In this document: in pieces, positions 1 through 7,151 of the stretch | How the letters are laid out: each line of letters starts with the position of its first letter | Position numbering within the stretch: position 1 is the first letter of the stretch | DNA from: Bacteroidales bacterium | Lineage (GTDB): Bacteria; Bacteroidota; Bacteroidia; Bacteroidales; UBA932 | DNA: 13,430 nt | Direction: 5' to 3' | Assembly (NCBI GenBank): GCA_017483985.1 | Contig: JAFUUB010000106.1 | Coordinates: 1-13,430 of the forward strand | Program-made: the position numbers and the translations under genes | The notes under the pieces: generated by a model | What the model saw: the letters and a program-made list of their open reading frames with translations, nothing else | Database searches by the model: none | What the model was told of the DNA's origin: nothing

Positions 1-942
1 GTAGAGGCGGTCCCGCTCGCCGATGATCCAGCTGAGCTTGCCGTTGAGGTCGTAGAAGAACATCTGGGTGTTGTCGGGGAGGTTGTCGCCGAGCAGGGGG
101 AAGAAGAGGTCGAGGTAGGTGCGGCGCGCGGTGAGCATGAAAGAGAGCTTCTCGGGGACGATCGGCCCTTCGACGAAGACCTTGGAGGTGATCAGGCCGA
201 TGGAGGCGCTTCCGCCGAAACGGTGCTGGTTGCCGTCTTTGGTGTCGATGTCCAGGACGGAGGAGATGCGGCCGCCGTAGGAGGCGGGGAAATCGCCCTT
301 GTAGAGTTCGGCGCTGCGGATGGCGTCGGAGTTGAACATGGACAGGAAGCCCAGGAAATGGCCGCTGTTGTAGACGGGGGCGCCGTCGATGAGGATGAGG
401 TTCTGGTCCACGCCGCCGCCGCGGACGCTGAAGCCGGTGGCGCCTTCGCTCGGGGTCTGGACGCCGGGCATCATCTGGATGACGCGGATGATGTCGGTCT
501 CGCCCATCAGGGCGGGGAGTTTCTTGACGATGGTGGCGTCGACCCGCTCAAGGCCCATCTGGGGGATCTTCAGTTCGTCGCGTTTGCTCTTGGAGAAGAC
601 CGTGGCGGCCTCGAGGGTCTCCTTGTCGGTCTCGAGGATGAAGTCGAGTTTCGTGGCGCCGCTGACAGTCACGGTTTTGGTGGCGGTCTCATAGCCGGTG
701 AAGGAGCACAGGAGCGTGACTTCGCCCGGGCTGACGCCCAGGGAATAATAGCCGACGCGGTCGGCGACCACGCCGATGCTGCGGTCTTCGGTGAAGATGA
801 CGGCGCCTGTCAGCGGTTCGCCGCTGGAGGCGTCTTTGACATAGCCCGAGAGGACGGCCTTCCGGCCCTGCGCCCCGGCGGCAAGCGGCAGGAGCAGCAG
901 CACGGCCGCCGCGAGCCGGGCAAAAAGATATCCGGATTTCAT
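1..942 (-). CDS. TonB-dependent outer-membrane receptor, N-terminal part (cut by window edge)
   Basis: This is the first 314 residues of a TonB-dependent receptor; the rest of the barrel lies beyond the left edge. It starts with a signal peptide (MKSGYLFARLAAAVLLLLPL, then AAGAQ). A carboxypeptidase-D-like regulatory domain follows at about residues 28-110 (LSGYVKDASSGEPLTGAVI). The plug domain, about 118-230, contains MMPGVQTPSEGATGFSVRGG, LILIDGAPVYN and YGGRISSVLDI. The first barrel strands follow (FGGSASIGL, VFVEGPI). Such receptors import bound nutrients across the outer membrane using TonB energy. The plug looks like the general receptor type rather than SusC, so a ferric or other small-ligand substrate is as likely as a glycan; the ligand cannot be told. 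The gene is divergent from the acyltransferase across an 89-base gap. I saw no convincing TAnnTTTG box for it. Confidence 0.9.
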   Translation of the reverse strand, partial: MKSGYLFARLAAAVLLLLPLAAGAQGRKAVLSGYVKDASSGEPLTGAVIFTEDRSIGVVADRVGYYSLGVSPGEVTLLCSFTGYETATKTVTVSGATKLDFILETDKETLEAATVFSKSKRDELKIPQMGLERVDATIVKKLPALMGETDIIRVIQMMPGVQTPSEGATGFSVRGGGVDQNLILIDGAPVYNSGHFLGFLSMFNSDAIRSAELYKGDFPASYGGRISSVLDIDTKDGNQHRFGGSASIGLITSKVFVEGPIVPEKLSFMLTARRTYLDLFFPLLGDNLPDNTQMFFYDLNGKLSWIIGERDRLY

Positions 943-996
943 AGATATTTCCTGTTACGGGAAGGTCTTCCCCAAATTCTGTTCCAAACCGGCATC

Positions 997-1026
997 TTGC
1001 CATTTGCGGAAAAAGCCGTACCTTTG
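997..1026 (+). promoter_or_regulatory. Bacteroidota-type promoter of the acyltransferase-patatin unit
   Basis: A TTG at 997-999, a 19-base spacer and TACCTTTG at 1019-1026 match the Bacteroidota sigma-factor consensus (TTTG, about 20 bases, TAnnTTTG). The -7 box ends only 5 bases before the ATG at 1032, so the transcript should have little or no leader. The inferred start site has not been measured. Confidence 0.6.
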
Positions 1027-1031
1027 ACATT

Positions 1032-1601
1032 ATGTGTATCCAACGTCATTTGCTGAAGTGGCTCGGCTGGAAAACGGCCGGGGTGTTCCCGGACATCCCG
1101 AAGTCCGTAATCGTCGTCGCACCGCACACGACCTACTGGGACGGATGGTGGGGCTGGCTGACCCTGGAGCAGCACCGCATTCCCTATACGATCCTGGCCG
1201 ACGCCTTCCTGTTTGAGAAGTTCCCGTTCAACATCATGATGAAGGTCATCCATGCCATTCCCGTCAATGTCCGGGGGAAGGATGCCATCCACCAGGTGGC
1301 GGACCTGCTGAAATCCAAGGAGTCCATGCACGTGGTCATCTGTCCGGAAGGGCAGCTGGCGCCGCGGGACAAGTGGCCGGCGGGGTTCTACCACATGGCC
1401 CGGCTGGCGGAGGTCCCGATCGTGGTCGTGGCCTTGGATTATAAGCACAAGACCGTGATTTTCAAGTCTGTGATCACCGACCTGTCAGACCCTGACAAGG
1501 TTTGGCAGACCTTGGTTGACGATTACAGCGGCGGCGAACTGGGCCGGTTCCCGGAAAAATTCCTGCCGCCGACGGGGAACCTTAAGAAGAAAGAAGCATG
1601 A
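1032..1601 (+). CDS. PlsC-family acyltransferase (1-acyl-glycerol-3-phosphate acyltransferase-like)
   Basis: This is a 189-residue acyltransferase of the short Bacteroidota PlsC-like type. Members transfer an acyl chain to a lysophospholipid or related acceptor at the inner membrane. The catalytic HX4D motif is at residues 32-37 (HTTYWD). A motif resembling block II is at 75-83 (AIPVNVRGK), and the block III PEG is at 105-107 (CPEGQLAP). VPIVVVALDYK further on matches block IV. The usual FPEGTRS is altered to PEGQLAP, so the Thr and Arg that normally help bind the acceptor phosphate are missing and the substrate is uncertain. There is no clear transmembrane helix beyond a short hydrophobic N-terminus. 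The ATG at 1032 lies directly behind a promoter box. The stop overlaps the start of the patatin gene by 4 bases, so translation is probably coupled. Confidence 0.85.
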   Translation: MCIQRHLLKWLGWKTAGVFPDIPKSVIVVAPHTTYWDGWWGWLTLEQHRIPYTILADAFLFEKFPFNIMMKVIHAIPVNVRGKDAIHQVADLLKSKESMHVVICPEGQLAPRDKWPAGFYHMARLAEVPIVVVALDYKHKTVIFKSVITDLSDPDKVWQTLVDDYSGGELGRFPEKFLPPTGNLKKKEA

Positions 1602-2599
1602 AAAAAGTAGCCCTTGCCCTTTCCAGCGGCGGTCCGCGCGGATTCGCCTATATCGGTGCGATCGAGGAACTGCTCGCCCGGGGATATGAAATCACTTCGG
1701 TGGCCGGCGCCTCGGCCGGTTCGCTGGTAGGCGGTGTCTTCGCTGCCGGCGGCCTGGAGGCGTTCAAGCGGTGGCTTTTCAAGTTGGACCCGATGAAGGT
1801 GGTGACCCTGATGGACTTCTCGATCAGCCGCAACCACCTGGTCAAAGGCGAGCGGGTCATCGACGCCATCCGCGAGCAGGTGCCGGAGGTTAACATCGAG
1901 GACCTGCCCATTCCGTTCACGGCCATTGCGACCGACCTGTTCACCGGCGAGGAGGTCATCTTCCGGGAAGGCCCGCTGTTCGAGGCCATCCGGGCTTCCA
2001 TTTCCATCCCGTCGATGTTCCGGCCGGTCTCCTGGAAAGGCCGTACGCTGATCGACGGCGGCATTGCCAACACCTTCCCGCTCAACCGCGTGCAGCGGAC
2101 CGAGGGGGATATCCTCGTGGGCTTCAATGTCAACCGGATCGATGCGGAGCAGATCCACCGCTTCCTCCACGACAAGCAGGCCCTCGACAAGGGCGAGGCT
2201 TCGAACCTGGCCGAGGCGAAGGCCGTGCTGAAGGACACCCTGACGTCGGACAGCCTGGAGTGGATGGAGCGGGTCCGCCAGGCCGGCGAGAAGGGCGGCC
2301 ATTTCCTCAAGGAACACCTCGAACTGCAGAAAAAGGAAAAGCAGTTGCTGGCCGCGGGCCGGGAGAACCACATCCCGATGGACGCGGACGACAACTACGC
2401 TTCTATCCTCCAGCGCAGTTTCGGCATCATGAACCACACCATCGCCCGCATGGGCATCGAGAACTGCCCGCCGGACATCCTGGTCGAGCTCCCGTTCGAC
2501 TCCTACCACGGCGTCTACGGCTATTCCCACGCCGAGCAGATCGCCGCCGAAGGCCGCCGTCTCATGGCGGACGCCCTCGACCGCTACGAAGCGCAGTAG
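1598..2599 (+). CDS. Patatin-like phospholipase
   Basis: This 333-residue patatin-family serine hydrolase probably removes acyl chains from phospholipids. The oxyanion loop is SGGPRG (residues 10-15), the nucleophile elbow is GASAG with Ser39, and the partner aspartate is Asp153 in DGG (153-155), so the Ser-Asp dyad is intact. Other family segments are PIPFTAIATDLFTGE (104-118) and SISIPSMFRPV (134-144). There is no signal peptide and no transmembrane helix, so it probably acts in the cytoplasm or at the inner leaflet. A charged, helix-rich stretch at about 182-263 (LLQKKEK-like, many Lys/Glu) separates the core from the C-terminal SILQRSF segment and is unusual for the small family members. 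The gene overlaps the upstream acyltransferase (ATGA). The purine-rich AAGAAGAAAGAAG before the ATG may help re-initiation. Confidence 0.9.
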   Translation: MKKVALALSSGGPRGFAYIGAIEELLARGYEITSVAGASAGSLVGGVFAAGGLEAFKRWLFKLDPMKVVTLMDFSISRNHLVKGERVIDAIREQVPEVNIEDLPIPFTAIATDLFTGEEVIFREGPLFEAIRASISIPSMFRPVSWKGRTLIDGGIANTFPLNRVQRTEGDILVGFNVNRIDAEQIHRFLHDKQALDKGEASNLAEAKAVLKDTLTSDSLEWMERVRQAGEKGGHFLKEHLELQKKEKQLLAAGRENHIPMDADDNYASILQRSFGIMNHTIARMGIENCPPDILVELPFDSYHGVYGYSHAEQIAAEGRRLMADALDRYEAQ

Positions 2600-2609
2600 G
2601 GCGGACATG

Positions 2610-2641
2610 AAAAAACTCCGTGGACCGGAGGGTCCACGGAG
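2610..2641 (-). terminator. Strong hairpin terminator between convergent patatin and barrel genes
   Basis: A perfect 11-bp stem (CTCCGTGGACC at 2616-2626 with GGTCCACGGAG at 2631-2641) closes a GGAG tetraloop. Read on the minus strand it is followed at once by six T (2615-2610), making a classical terminator 25 bases after the barrel gene's stop. On the plus strand it lies 16 bases after the patatin stop but has only a weak T-run (ATGTTTT). It may therefore work in both directions, better on the minus strand. Confidence 0.85.
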
Positions 2642-2665
2642 CGGTAAATGTTTTCAGTCAATTAA

Positions 2666-3310
2666 TTAGAACAGATAAGCCACACCGAGCTTGATGTAGG
2701 ACTTGTTGTGCTTGACATCATCGGCATCGCCGGTGTAGAGGTTCATCAGGCCGTAGTCATAGCCGACGGTGATCTGGAAGGCGTTCATGAGGTTCATGCC
2801 GACGCCGCCGCCGATCAGGACGTTCATCTTGCCGTAGTTGTTGCCGTCAGCGTAGTTGTCGACTTCCTTGTCACCGCTGTAGCCTGCGATGGTGCCTTCA
2901 ACTTTGGTCTTGGAGGCCAGGCCGTACTGCAGGGTCGGACCGGCATAGATGAAGGCGGTCATGTCCGGAGCCATTTCAATGCCGTAATTGAAGTTGACGG
3001 GGACATTGATGTAGTGCTCCTGGGTCTTGGAGTCTACTTTCGTATTAAGGAAAGAGGTGCTGAAGACGTCGTCCTTGGAGAAGAGGCCGGAATAATAGAT
3101 ACCGGGAGCCACGGCGAAACCGCCGGAAATGGGGATGTTGTAAGAGATACCGGCATAGAAGCCATTGGAATTTCCTTTTTCAGTCGTGCTACCATTCTTG
3201 AAGGCATCCGTTGCATTCAGGTAACCGGCGCCGACGGCGATCTGCGCGAAGGCGTTGGAGGCAGACAGCATCATAACGGCTGCTGCGAGGAGGGTAATGA
3301 TTTTTTTCAT
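2666..3310 (-). CDS. Small outer-membrane beta-barrel protein (porin/OMP_b-brl type)
   Basis: This 214-residue protein has a signal peptide ending AFA before Gln23 (MKKIITLLAAAVMMLSASNA). The rest is alternating aromatic/hydrophobic strands separated by polar loops (GAGYLNATDAF, GFYAGISYNIPI, AVAPGIYYSGLF, INVPVNFNYGIEM, FIYAGPTLQYGL, MNVLIGGGVGMNLM, FQITVGYDYGLMNLY). It ends YIKLGVAYLF, with the terminal aromatic residue expected for insertion by the Bam machinery. The layout suits an 8-strand barrel. Function is unknown; such barrels are usually structural or small-solute proteins. The Met at 3310 was chosen because it starts the signal peptide; the frame remains open upstream to 3484 with non-signal sequence. 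Its T-rich leader precedes the ATG. It is divergent from the OmpA-like lipoprotein. Confidence 0.85.
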   Translation of the reverse strand: MKKIITLLAAAVMMLSASNAFAQIAVGAGYLNATDAFKNGSTTEKGNSNGFYAGISYNIPISGGFAVAPGIYYSGLFSKDDVFSTSFLNTKVDSKTQEHYINVPVNFNYGIEMAPDMTAFIYAGPTLQYGLASKTKVEGTIAGYSGDKEVDNYADGNNYGKMNVLIGGGVGMNLMNAFQITVGYDYGLMNLYTGDADDVKHNKSYIKLGVAYLF

Positions 3311-3439
3311 GTTAAAAAATTTAAAAAACCGTCCGAAGGTTACACAAAACCAATGCCAAAACGAAATATCCCCTCGAATAAGCGACTTTTTGACAATAAC
3401 GGCAGGATTTTTGTCTAACCCCGATTTTGGCCCCCACTC

Positions 3440-3470
3440 TTGCATAAATGTGGAATAATTGATATTTTTA
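3440..3470 (+). promoter_or_regulatory. Possible promoter of the OmpA-like lipoprotein gene
   Basis: A TTG at 3440-3442, a 20-base spacer and TATTTTTA at 3463-3470 resemble the Bacteroidota promoter, with A instead of G at the last base of the -7 box. That would give a leader of about 25-30 A/T-rich bases before the ATG at 3503, common in strongly expressed Bacteroidota genes. The match is imperfect. The rest of the 192-base divergent gap (3311-3502) shows no clear box for the minus-strand barrel gene. Confidence 0.4.
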
Positions 3471-3502
3471 CGGGGTCGAAACAACTTTTAACTCAATTTA
3501 AT

Positions 3503-4189
3503 ATGAAAAAGTACATTGCTTTTGCGCTTTGCGCTCTGATGCTCATCCCGGGATGCGGCACCATGTCCAACACGGCTAAGGATTCCCTGATCGGTGCCGG
3601 TGGCGGTGCAGCCCTCGGTGCTGTCATCGGCGGCCTGATCGGAAAAGACGCCAAGGGCGCTGCCATTGGTGCTGCGATCGGTACGGCTGTCGGCGGTGGT
3701 GCAGGCGCTGTCATCGGCAAGAAGATGGACAAGAAGGCTGCGGAACTCGCCGCCCTCGAGAATGCCCAGGTCGAGACGGTCAAGGATAACAACGGTCTTG
3801 AGGCCATCAAGGTGACCTTCAGCGACGGTATCCTCTTCGACTTCAACAAGACCAACCTCAAGCCGGCCTCCCAGGTCGAACTGAAGGAGTTTGCCACCAA
3901 GATGTCCGACATGATTGACACCGACATCGCCGTCTTCGGTCACACCGACAACGTCGGTTCCGCCGCTGCGAACGAGAAGGTCTCCATCGCTCGTGCCGAG
4001 TCTGTCGCCAACTACCTGACCAAGTGCGGCATCGCTCCGTCCCGCATCAAGTCCGCCGGTATGTCCTACAACGACCCGGTTGCCTCCAACGACACCGCTG
4101 AAGGCCGTGCGCAGAACCGCCGCGTCGAGATCTACATCTCCGCCAACGAGAACATGATCCGCGCTGCTGAGAACGGTACCCTCCAGTAG
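3503..4189 (+). CDS. OmpA-family lipoprotein with glycine-zipper domain
   Basis: This 228-residue lipoprotein anchors the outer membrane to peptidoglycan. The lipobox LIPGC gives lipidated Cys18 (MKKYIAFALCALMLIPGC). A glycine-zipper segment at about 28-72 (GGGAALGAVIGGLIGKDA and repeats) probably packs in or on the membrane. A short charged helix (KKMDKKAAELAALENAQ) leads to the OmpA C-terminal domain at about 100-215. That domain has ILFDFNKTNLKP, the diaminopimelate-binding Asp149 (GHTDNVG) and Arg164 (SIARAES) with the usual 15-residue spacing, and ends GRAQNRRVEIYI. This architecture matches the YiaD-like group. The Met at 3503 starts the signal peptide; the in-frame codon at 3440 would add 21 residues unlike a signal and is rejected. 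An intrinsic terminator follows 23 bases after the stop. Confidence 0.92.
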   Translation: MKKYIAFALCALMLIPGCGTMSNTAKDSLIGAGGGAALGAVIGGLIGKDAKGAAIGAAIGTAVGGGAGAVIGKKMDKKAAELAALENAQVETVKDNNGLEAIKVTFSDGILFDFNKTNLKPASQVELKEFATKMSDMIDTDIAVFGHTDNVGSAAANEKVSIARAESVANYLTKCGIAPSRIKSAGMSYNDPVASNDTAEGRAQNRRVEIYISANENMIRAAENGTLQ

Positions 4190-4211
4190 TCTCAGGCTAA
4201 AGCAAGAAATG

Positions 4212-4240
4212 GCGCTCCGGTCCTCCGGGGCGCTTTTTTT
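4212..4240 (+). terminator. Intrinsic terminator after the OmpA-like gene
   Basis: A 9-bp stem (GCGCTCCGG at 4212-4220 with CCGGGGCGC at 4225-4233, one T-G wobble) with a TCCT loop is followed directly by seven T (4234-4240). It is a textbook terminator for the upstream lipoprotein gene. The end of its T-run also lies inside the next gene's promoter. Confidence 0.9.
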
Positions 4241-4269
4241 GTGCGGCCGGGTAAAAAAACGTATCTTTG
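4238..4269 (+). promoter_or_regulatory. Bacteroidota-type promoter of ridA
   Basis: TTTG at 4238-4241, a 20-base spacer and TATCTTTG at 4262-4269 are an excellent match to the Bacteroidota consensus. The predicted leader before the ATG at 4292 is roughly 17 bases. The TTTG box shares its three T with the preceding terminator's T-run. Confidence 0.75.
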
Positions 4270-4291
4270 GGACACTAATTACATAATTCCT

Positions 4292-4669
4292 ATGAAACCC
4301 ATTGCTACTACCAACGCGCCCGCCGCCATCGGCCCGTATAGCCAGGCCATCTGCAGCAAGGCAGGCCTTGTATTCGTTTCCGGCCAACTCCCCATCGATC
4401 CCGCCACCGGCGTTTTCCCTGAAGGAGGCGTTGAGGTCCAGACCCGTCAGTCCATCCTGAACGCCCGCGCCATCCTGCAGGAGGCCGGCCTCGACCTCGC
4501 GAATGTCGTGAAGACCTCGGTCTTCCTGGCGGACATGGGCGATTTCGCCGCCATGAACGGCGTCTACTCCCAGTTCTTCCAGGCCCCGTTCCCGGCCCGC
4601 TCCGCCGTCGCTGTCAAGACCCTCCCGAAAGGCGCCCTGGTCGAAATCGAGTGCATCGCCGAAGCGTAG
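4292..4669 (+). CDS. ridA: RidA, 2-iminobutanoate/2-iminopropanoate deaminase
   Basis: This 125-residue RidA (YjgF/YER057c/UK114) protein hydrolyses reactive enamines and imines released by PLP enzymes such as threonine dehydratase, yielding 2-oxo acids and ammonia in the cytoplasm. It is full length for the trimeric family. Family segments are IGPYSQAI (13-20), VFVSGQLPIDP (27-37), NVVKTSVFLADMGDF (71-85), NGVYSQFF (89-96) and FPARSAVAVKTLPKGALVEI (100-119). Residues matching the active-site cleft are present: Tyr16, Ser30, Asn89, the substrate-carboxylate-binding Arg103, and Glu118. The Met at 4292 was chosen because it starts the conserved fold and sits behind a strong promoter; an in-frame GTG at 4241 overlaps the promoter. 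It appears monocistronic, convergent with the GH3 gene. Confidence 0.95.
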   Translation: MKPIATTNAPAAIGPYSQAICSKAGLVFVSGQLPIDPATGVFPEGGVEVQTRQSILNARAILQEAGLDLANVVKTSVFLADMGDFAAMNGVYSQFFQAPFPARSAVAVKTLPKGALVEIECIAEA

Positions 4670-4680
4670 CCACTTCCTTG

Positions 4681-4706
4681 ACACGCCCGGCCCTCAAGGG
4701 CCGTGT
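4681..4706 (+). terminator. Weak hairpin after ridA
   Basis: GGCCC (4689-4693) pairs with GGGCC (4698-4702) around TCAA. The outer ACAC (4681-4684) pairs with GTGT (4703-4706) across a GCCC bulge. It begins 12 bases after the ridA stop but has no T-run, so on its own it is a poor terminator; it may stabilise the 3' end. Confidence 0.4.
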
Positions 4707-4737
4707 TACATAATCGATTGATTATTAATAAATAAAA

Positions 4738-4773
4738 TAAAATGCCTTCGCCAAATTCGGTGAAGGCATTTTA
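4738..4773 (+). terminator. Bidirectional hairpin between ridA and the GH3 gene
   Basis: A 15-bp stem (TAAAATGCCTTCGCC at 4738-4752 with GGTGAAGGCATTTTA at 4759-4773, one G-U wobble) has an AAATTC loop. The A/T ends give a T-run on either strand, the usual form of a shared terminator between convergent genes. It lies 69 bases after the ridA stop and 70 bases after the GH3 stop. Confidence 0.75.
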
Positions 4774-4799
4774 TCTAATATACGTTCAATCAGCGAGTT

Positions 4800-4827
4800 G
4801 CAAAACACGCCCAAAGGGGCGTTTTGC
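4800..4827 (-). terminator. Hairpin terminator of the GH3 gene
   Basis: Read on the minus strand, CGCCC and GGGCG pair around a four-base loop and are followed by TGTTTTGC. The flanking GCAAAA/TTTTGC extends the stem across a two-base bulge. It starts 16 bases after the GH3 stop, so it is probably the first terminator met by GH3 transcripts. Confidence 0.7.
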
Positions 4828-4842
4828 AGGACTCGGAGCTGC

Positions 4843-7143
4843 TTATTTCGCGAGTACGTTGTTGACTTTGACCTCGGAGGCGGCCACCTCGGCGGAAGCC
4901 TCGCAGCGGATGTCGCGGGAAGAGGCGCCGAAGCGGAACGCATAGGTGCCGGCGTCGACGACCCAGGCGCTCTTGGCCTCGTCGAAGGAGGCGAGGTCGG
5001 CGGTGGCGAAGGTCAGGGTAACCTGCTGGCTTTCACCCGGCTTAAGGGCTTTGGTCTTGGCATAGGCCTTGAGTTCCTGGACCGGCTTGTCGAGGGTGCC
5101 GGCCGGGGCGGAGACGTAGAGCTGGACGGCTTCCTTGCCTTCGACGGCGCCGGTGTTCTTGACGGTCACGGTCGCCTTGACGGTCTTGCCATCGTTCTCG
5201 ACGGCCGGCTCACTGTACTCGAAGGAGGTGTAGCTCAGGCCATAGCCGAACGGATAGGAGACGGCCAGGTTCTGCTTGTCGAACCAGCGGTAGCCGACAT
5301 AGATGCCCTCGGCGTAGTCGGTCTGGTCGACGTCCTTCTGGCCGATGTCCTTGCGGCGGTTGGTGAAGTAGACACCCGTATCGGCGTCGATCGGGAAGTT
5401 GGCGGAGGCGGCGGCGTCCATCAGGCCGAGCGGGAAGGTCATCGGGAGCTTGCCGGACGGGCTCTGCTTGCCGGTGAGGATGTCGGTCACGGAGTTGCCA
5501 CCCTCCTGTCCGGCCTGCCAGGCGAGCAGGACGGCATCCGGGATGTTCTTCCAGGAAGCGGTCTCGATCACACCGCCGATGTTCAGCACGACGACGACTT
5601 TCTTGCCGACGGCGTGGAAGGCGGCGGTCACGCCCTTCAGCAGGGCCATTTCCTTGTCAGTCAGGGAGAAGTCGGCTGCGCTGCGGTCGAAGAATTCGCC
5701 GGAGTTGCGGCCGAAGGTGATGATGGCCACGTCGTTGGTGAGGGCGGAAGCGCGGAGCTCGGCCGCGGACGGGACGATCTCGGACGGACGCCGGGTCGGA
5801 TAGAAGGCGGCGAGGGCATCCTGAAGGGTGGCCTTGAAGGCGGCTTCCTCGTCAGCGATGTGCTTGAGGTACAGGTCCTTCTTGCTGTCATCCACATTGA
5901 AACCGGCGTTCTTCAGGCCGTCCAGCAGAGAGACGGTGTAGGCGCGGTTGACGTTGCCGGAACCGGTACCGCCGGCGATGAAGGCATAGGAGGTGCAGCC
6001 GAAGACGGCGACGTTCTTGACATTCTTGAGCGGCAGGGTGTTCGCCCGGTTCTCGAGCAGGACCATGCCTTCGAGGGCGCTCTGGCGGGTCACGGCGGCG
6101 TGGGCCTGGAGGTCGGGCTTGTTGGTGTAGGCATAGCCCTTCATCTTCGGGCTGCGGAGTACCAGGTTCAGGATGCGCTTGACGCAGGCGTCGAGCTCGG
6201 CTTCGGAGAGGGAACCGTCCTTGATGGCGGCCATGATCTGCTCGTACTGCAGGTCGGTGCCCGGCTGGAGCATGTCGTTACCGGCACGCATCTGGGCCGC
6301 GGCGTCGTCACCGCCGTACCAGTCGGTCATCACGGTGCCCTTGTAGCCCCATTCGTCGCGGAGGACGGTGGTTACGAGGTCCTTGCTCTGGGAGGTATAG
6401 GTGCCGTTGATCTTGTTGTAGGAGGTCATGACGGTCCACGGATCGGCTTCCTTGACGGCGATCTCGAAGCCCTTGAGGTAGATCTCACGCTGGGCGCGGG
6501 GGCTGATGATCGCGTTGTTGCCGGTGCGGTTGGTCTCCTGGTTGTTGTAGGCGAAGTGCTTGATGGAGGTACCGACATCGTTCTTCTGGACGCCGCGGAC
6601 GTAGGCGGCGGCCGTCTTGCCGGCCACGACCGGGTCTTCGGAATAGTATTCGAAGTTACGGCCGTTCAGCGGATGGCGGTGGATGTTCAGGGCCGGAGCC
6701 AGGAGCACGTCGGCGCCGTATTCATGGACTTCCTCACCGATGGACTGGCCGACGTTCTCGACGAGTTCCTGGTTCCAGGTGGAGGCGAGGAGGGTTCCGA
6801 TCGGGAAGTGGGTGCAGTAGTAGGTCGCGTCATCACCCTCGCGGGTCGGGTCGATGCGAAGGCCGGCAGGGCCGTCCGCCAGGACGATGGCCGGGATGCC
6901 GAGGCGCGGGAGGGCGCGGGTGGTGCCGGCGGCGCCGGGAACGATGGCCTTCGTGGAGCCGATGACGGCGCTCTGTCCGTCGGTGCCGGCCATACCGGTG
7001 CCGATGACGAACTGGGCCTTTTCTTCAAGGGTCATGGCGGCGACCACCTTGTCGATGGAGGCCTTTCCGAGCTGCGGGTCGCCCTGCTTGCAGCCCGCGA
7101 GGGCCAGGGCGGCAACGCCAAGATAGATCATTGCTTTCTTCAT
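4843..7143 (-). CDS. Glycoside hydrolase family 3 lipoprotein (beta-glucosidase-like)
   Basis: This 766-residue GH3 enzyme removes beta-linked sugars (glucose, xylose or similar) from the non-reducing end of oligosaccharides. The signal MKKAMIYLGVAALALAGC carries a lipobox with Cys18, so it should be membrane-anchored in the periplasm or on the surface. The TIM-barrel domain, about 30-330, has ADGPAGLR (89-96), NGRNFEYYSEDP (160-171), KHFAYNNQE (195-203) and the nucleophile Asp274 in VMTDWYGG. The alpha/beta sandwich domain, about 355-580, has the likely acid/base Glu483 in GRNSGEFFDR. A fibronectin-III-like domain ends the protein (VTVKNTGAVEGKEAVQLYVS onward). All three domains and both catalytic residues are intact and the length is normal. 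Substrate is not decidable, though the GRxSGExxDR motif suits beta-glucosidases. It is divergent from the S9 peptidase gene. Confidence 0.95.
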   Translation of the reverse strand: MKKAMIYLGVAALALAGCKQGDPQLGKASIDKVVAAMTLEEKAQFVIGTGMAGTDGQSAVIGSTKAIVPGAAGTTRALPRLGIPAIVLADGPAGLRIDPTREGDDATYYCTHFPIGTLLASTWNQELVENVGQSIGEEVHEYGADVLLAPALNIHRHPLNGRNFEYYSEDPVVAGKTAAAYVRGVQKNDVGTSIKHFAYNNQETNRTGNNAIISPRAQREIYLKGFEIAVKEADPWTVMTSYNKINGTYTSQSKDLVTTVLRDEWGYKGTVMTDWYGGDDAAAQMRAGNDMLQPGTDLQYEQIMAAIKDGSLSEAELDACVKRILNLVLRSPKMKGYAYTNKPDLQAHAAVTRQSALEGMVLLENRANTLPLKNVKNVAVFGCTSYAFIAGGTGSGNVNRAYTVSLLDGLKNAGFNVDDSKKDLYLKHIADEEAAFKATLQDALAAFYPTRRPSEIVPSAAELRASALTNDVAIITFGRNSGEFFDRSAADFSLTDKEMALLKGVTAAFHAVGKKVVVVLNIGGVIETASWKNIPDAVLLAWQAGQEGGNSVTDILTGKQSPSGKLPMTFPLGLMDAAASANFPIDADTGVYFTNRRKDIGQKDVDQTDYAEGIYVGYRWFDKQNLAVSYPFGYGLSYTSFEYSEPAVENDGKTVKATVTVKNTGAVEGKEAVQLYVSAPAGTLDKPVQELKAYAKTKALKPGESQQVTLTFATADLASFDEAKSAWVVDAGTYAFRFGASSRDIRCEASAEVAASEVKVNNVLAK

Positions 7144-7151
7144 GTTATTGT

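Noticed and set aside
1..942. Reading the left-edge receptor as SusC of a polysaccharide utilisation locus
   Set aside because: The plug motifs are of the general TonB-receptor type, no SusD is visible, and the nearby glycosidases are separated from it by several unrelated genes.
954..975. Small inverted repeat GGGAA/TTCCC in the gap between receptor and acyltransferase genes
   Set aside because: Only five base pairs with no T-run or link to a promoter box; it is likely to occur by chance.
1523..2608. A 361-codon minus-strand frame opposite the patatin gene
   Set aside because: No family features; the patatin reading has an intact catalytic dyad and coupling to its upstream neighbour.
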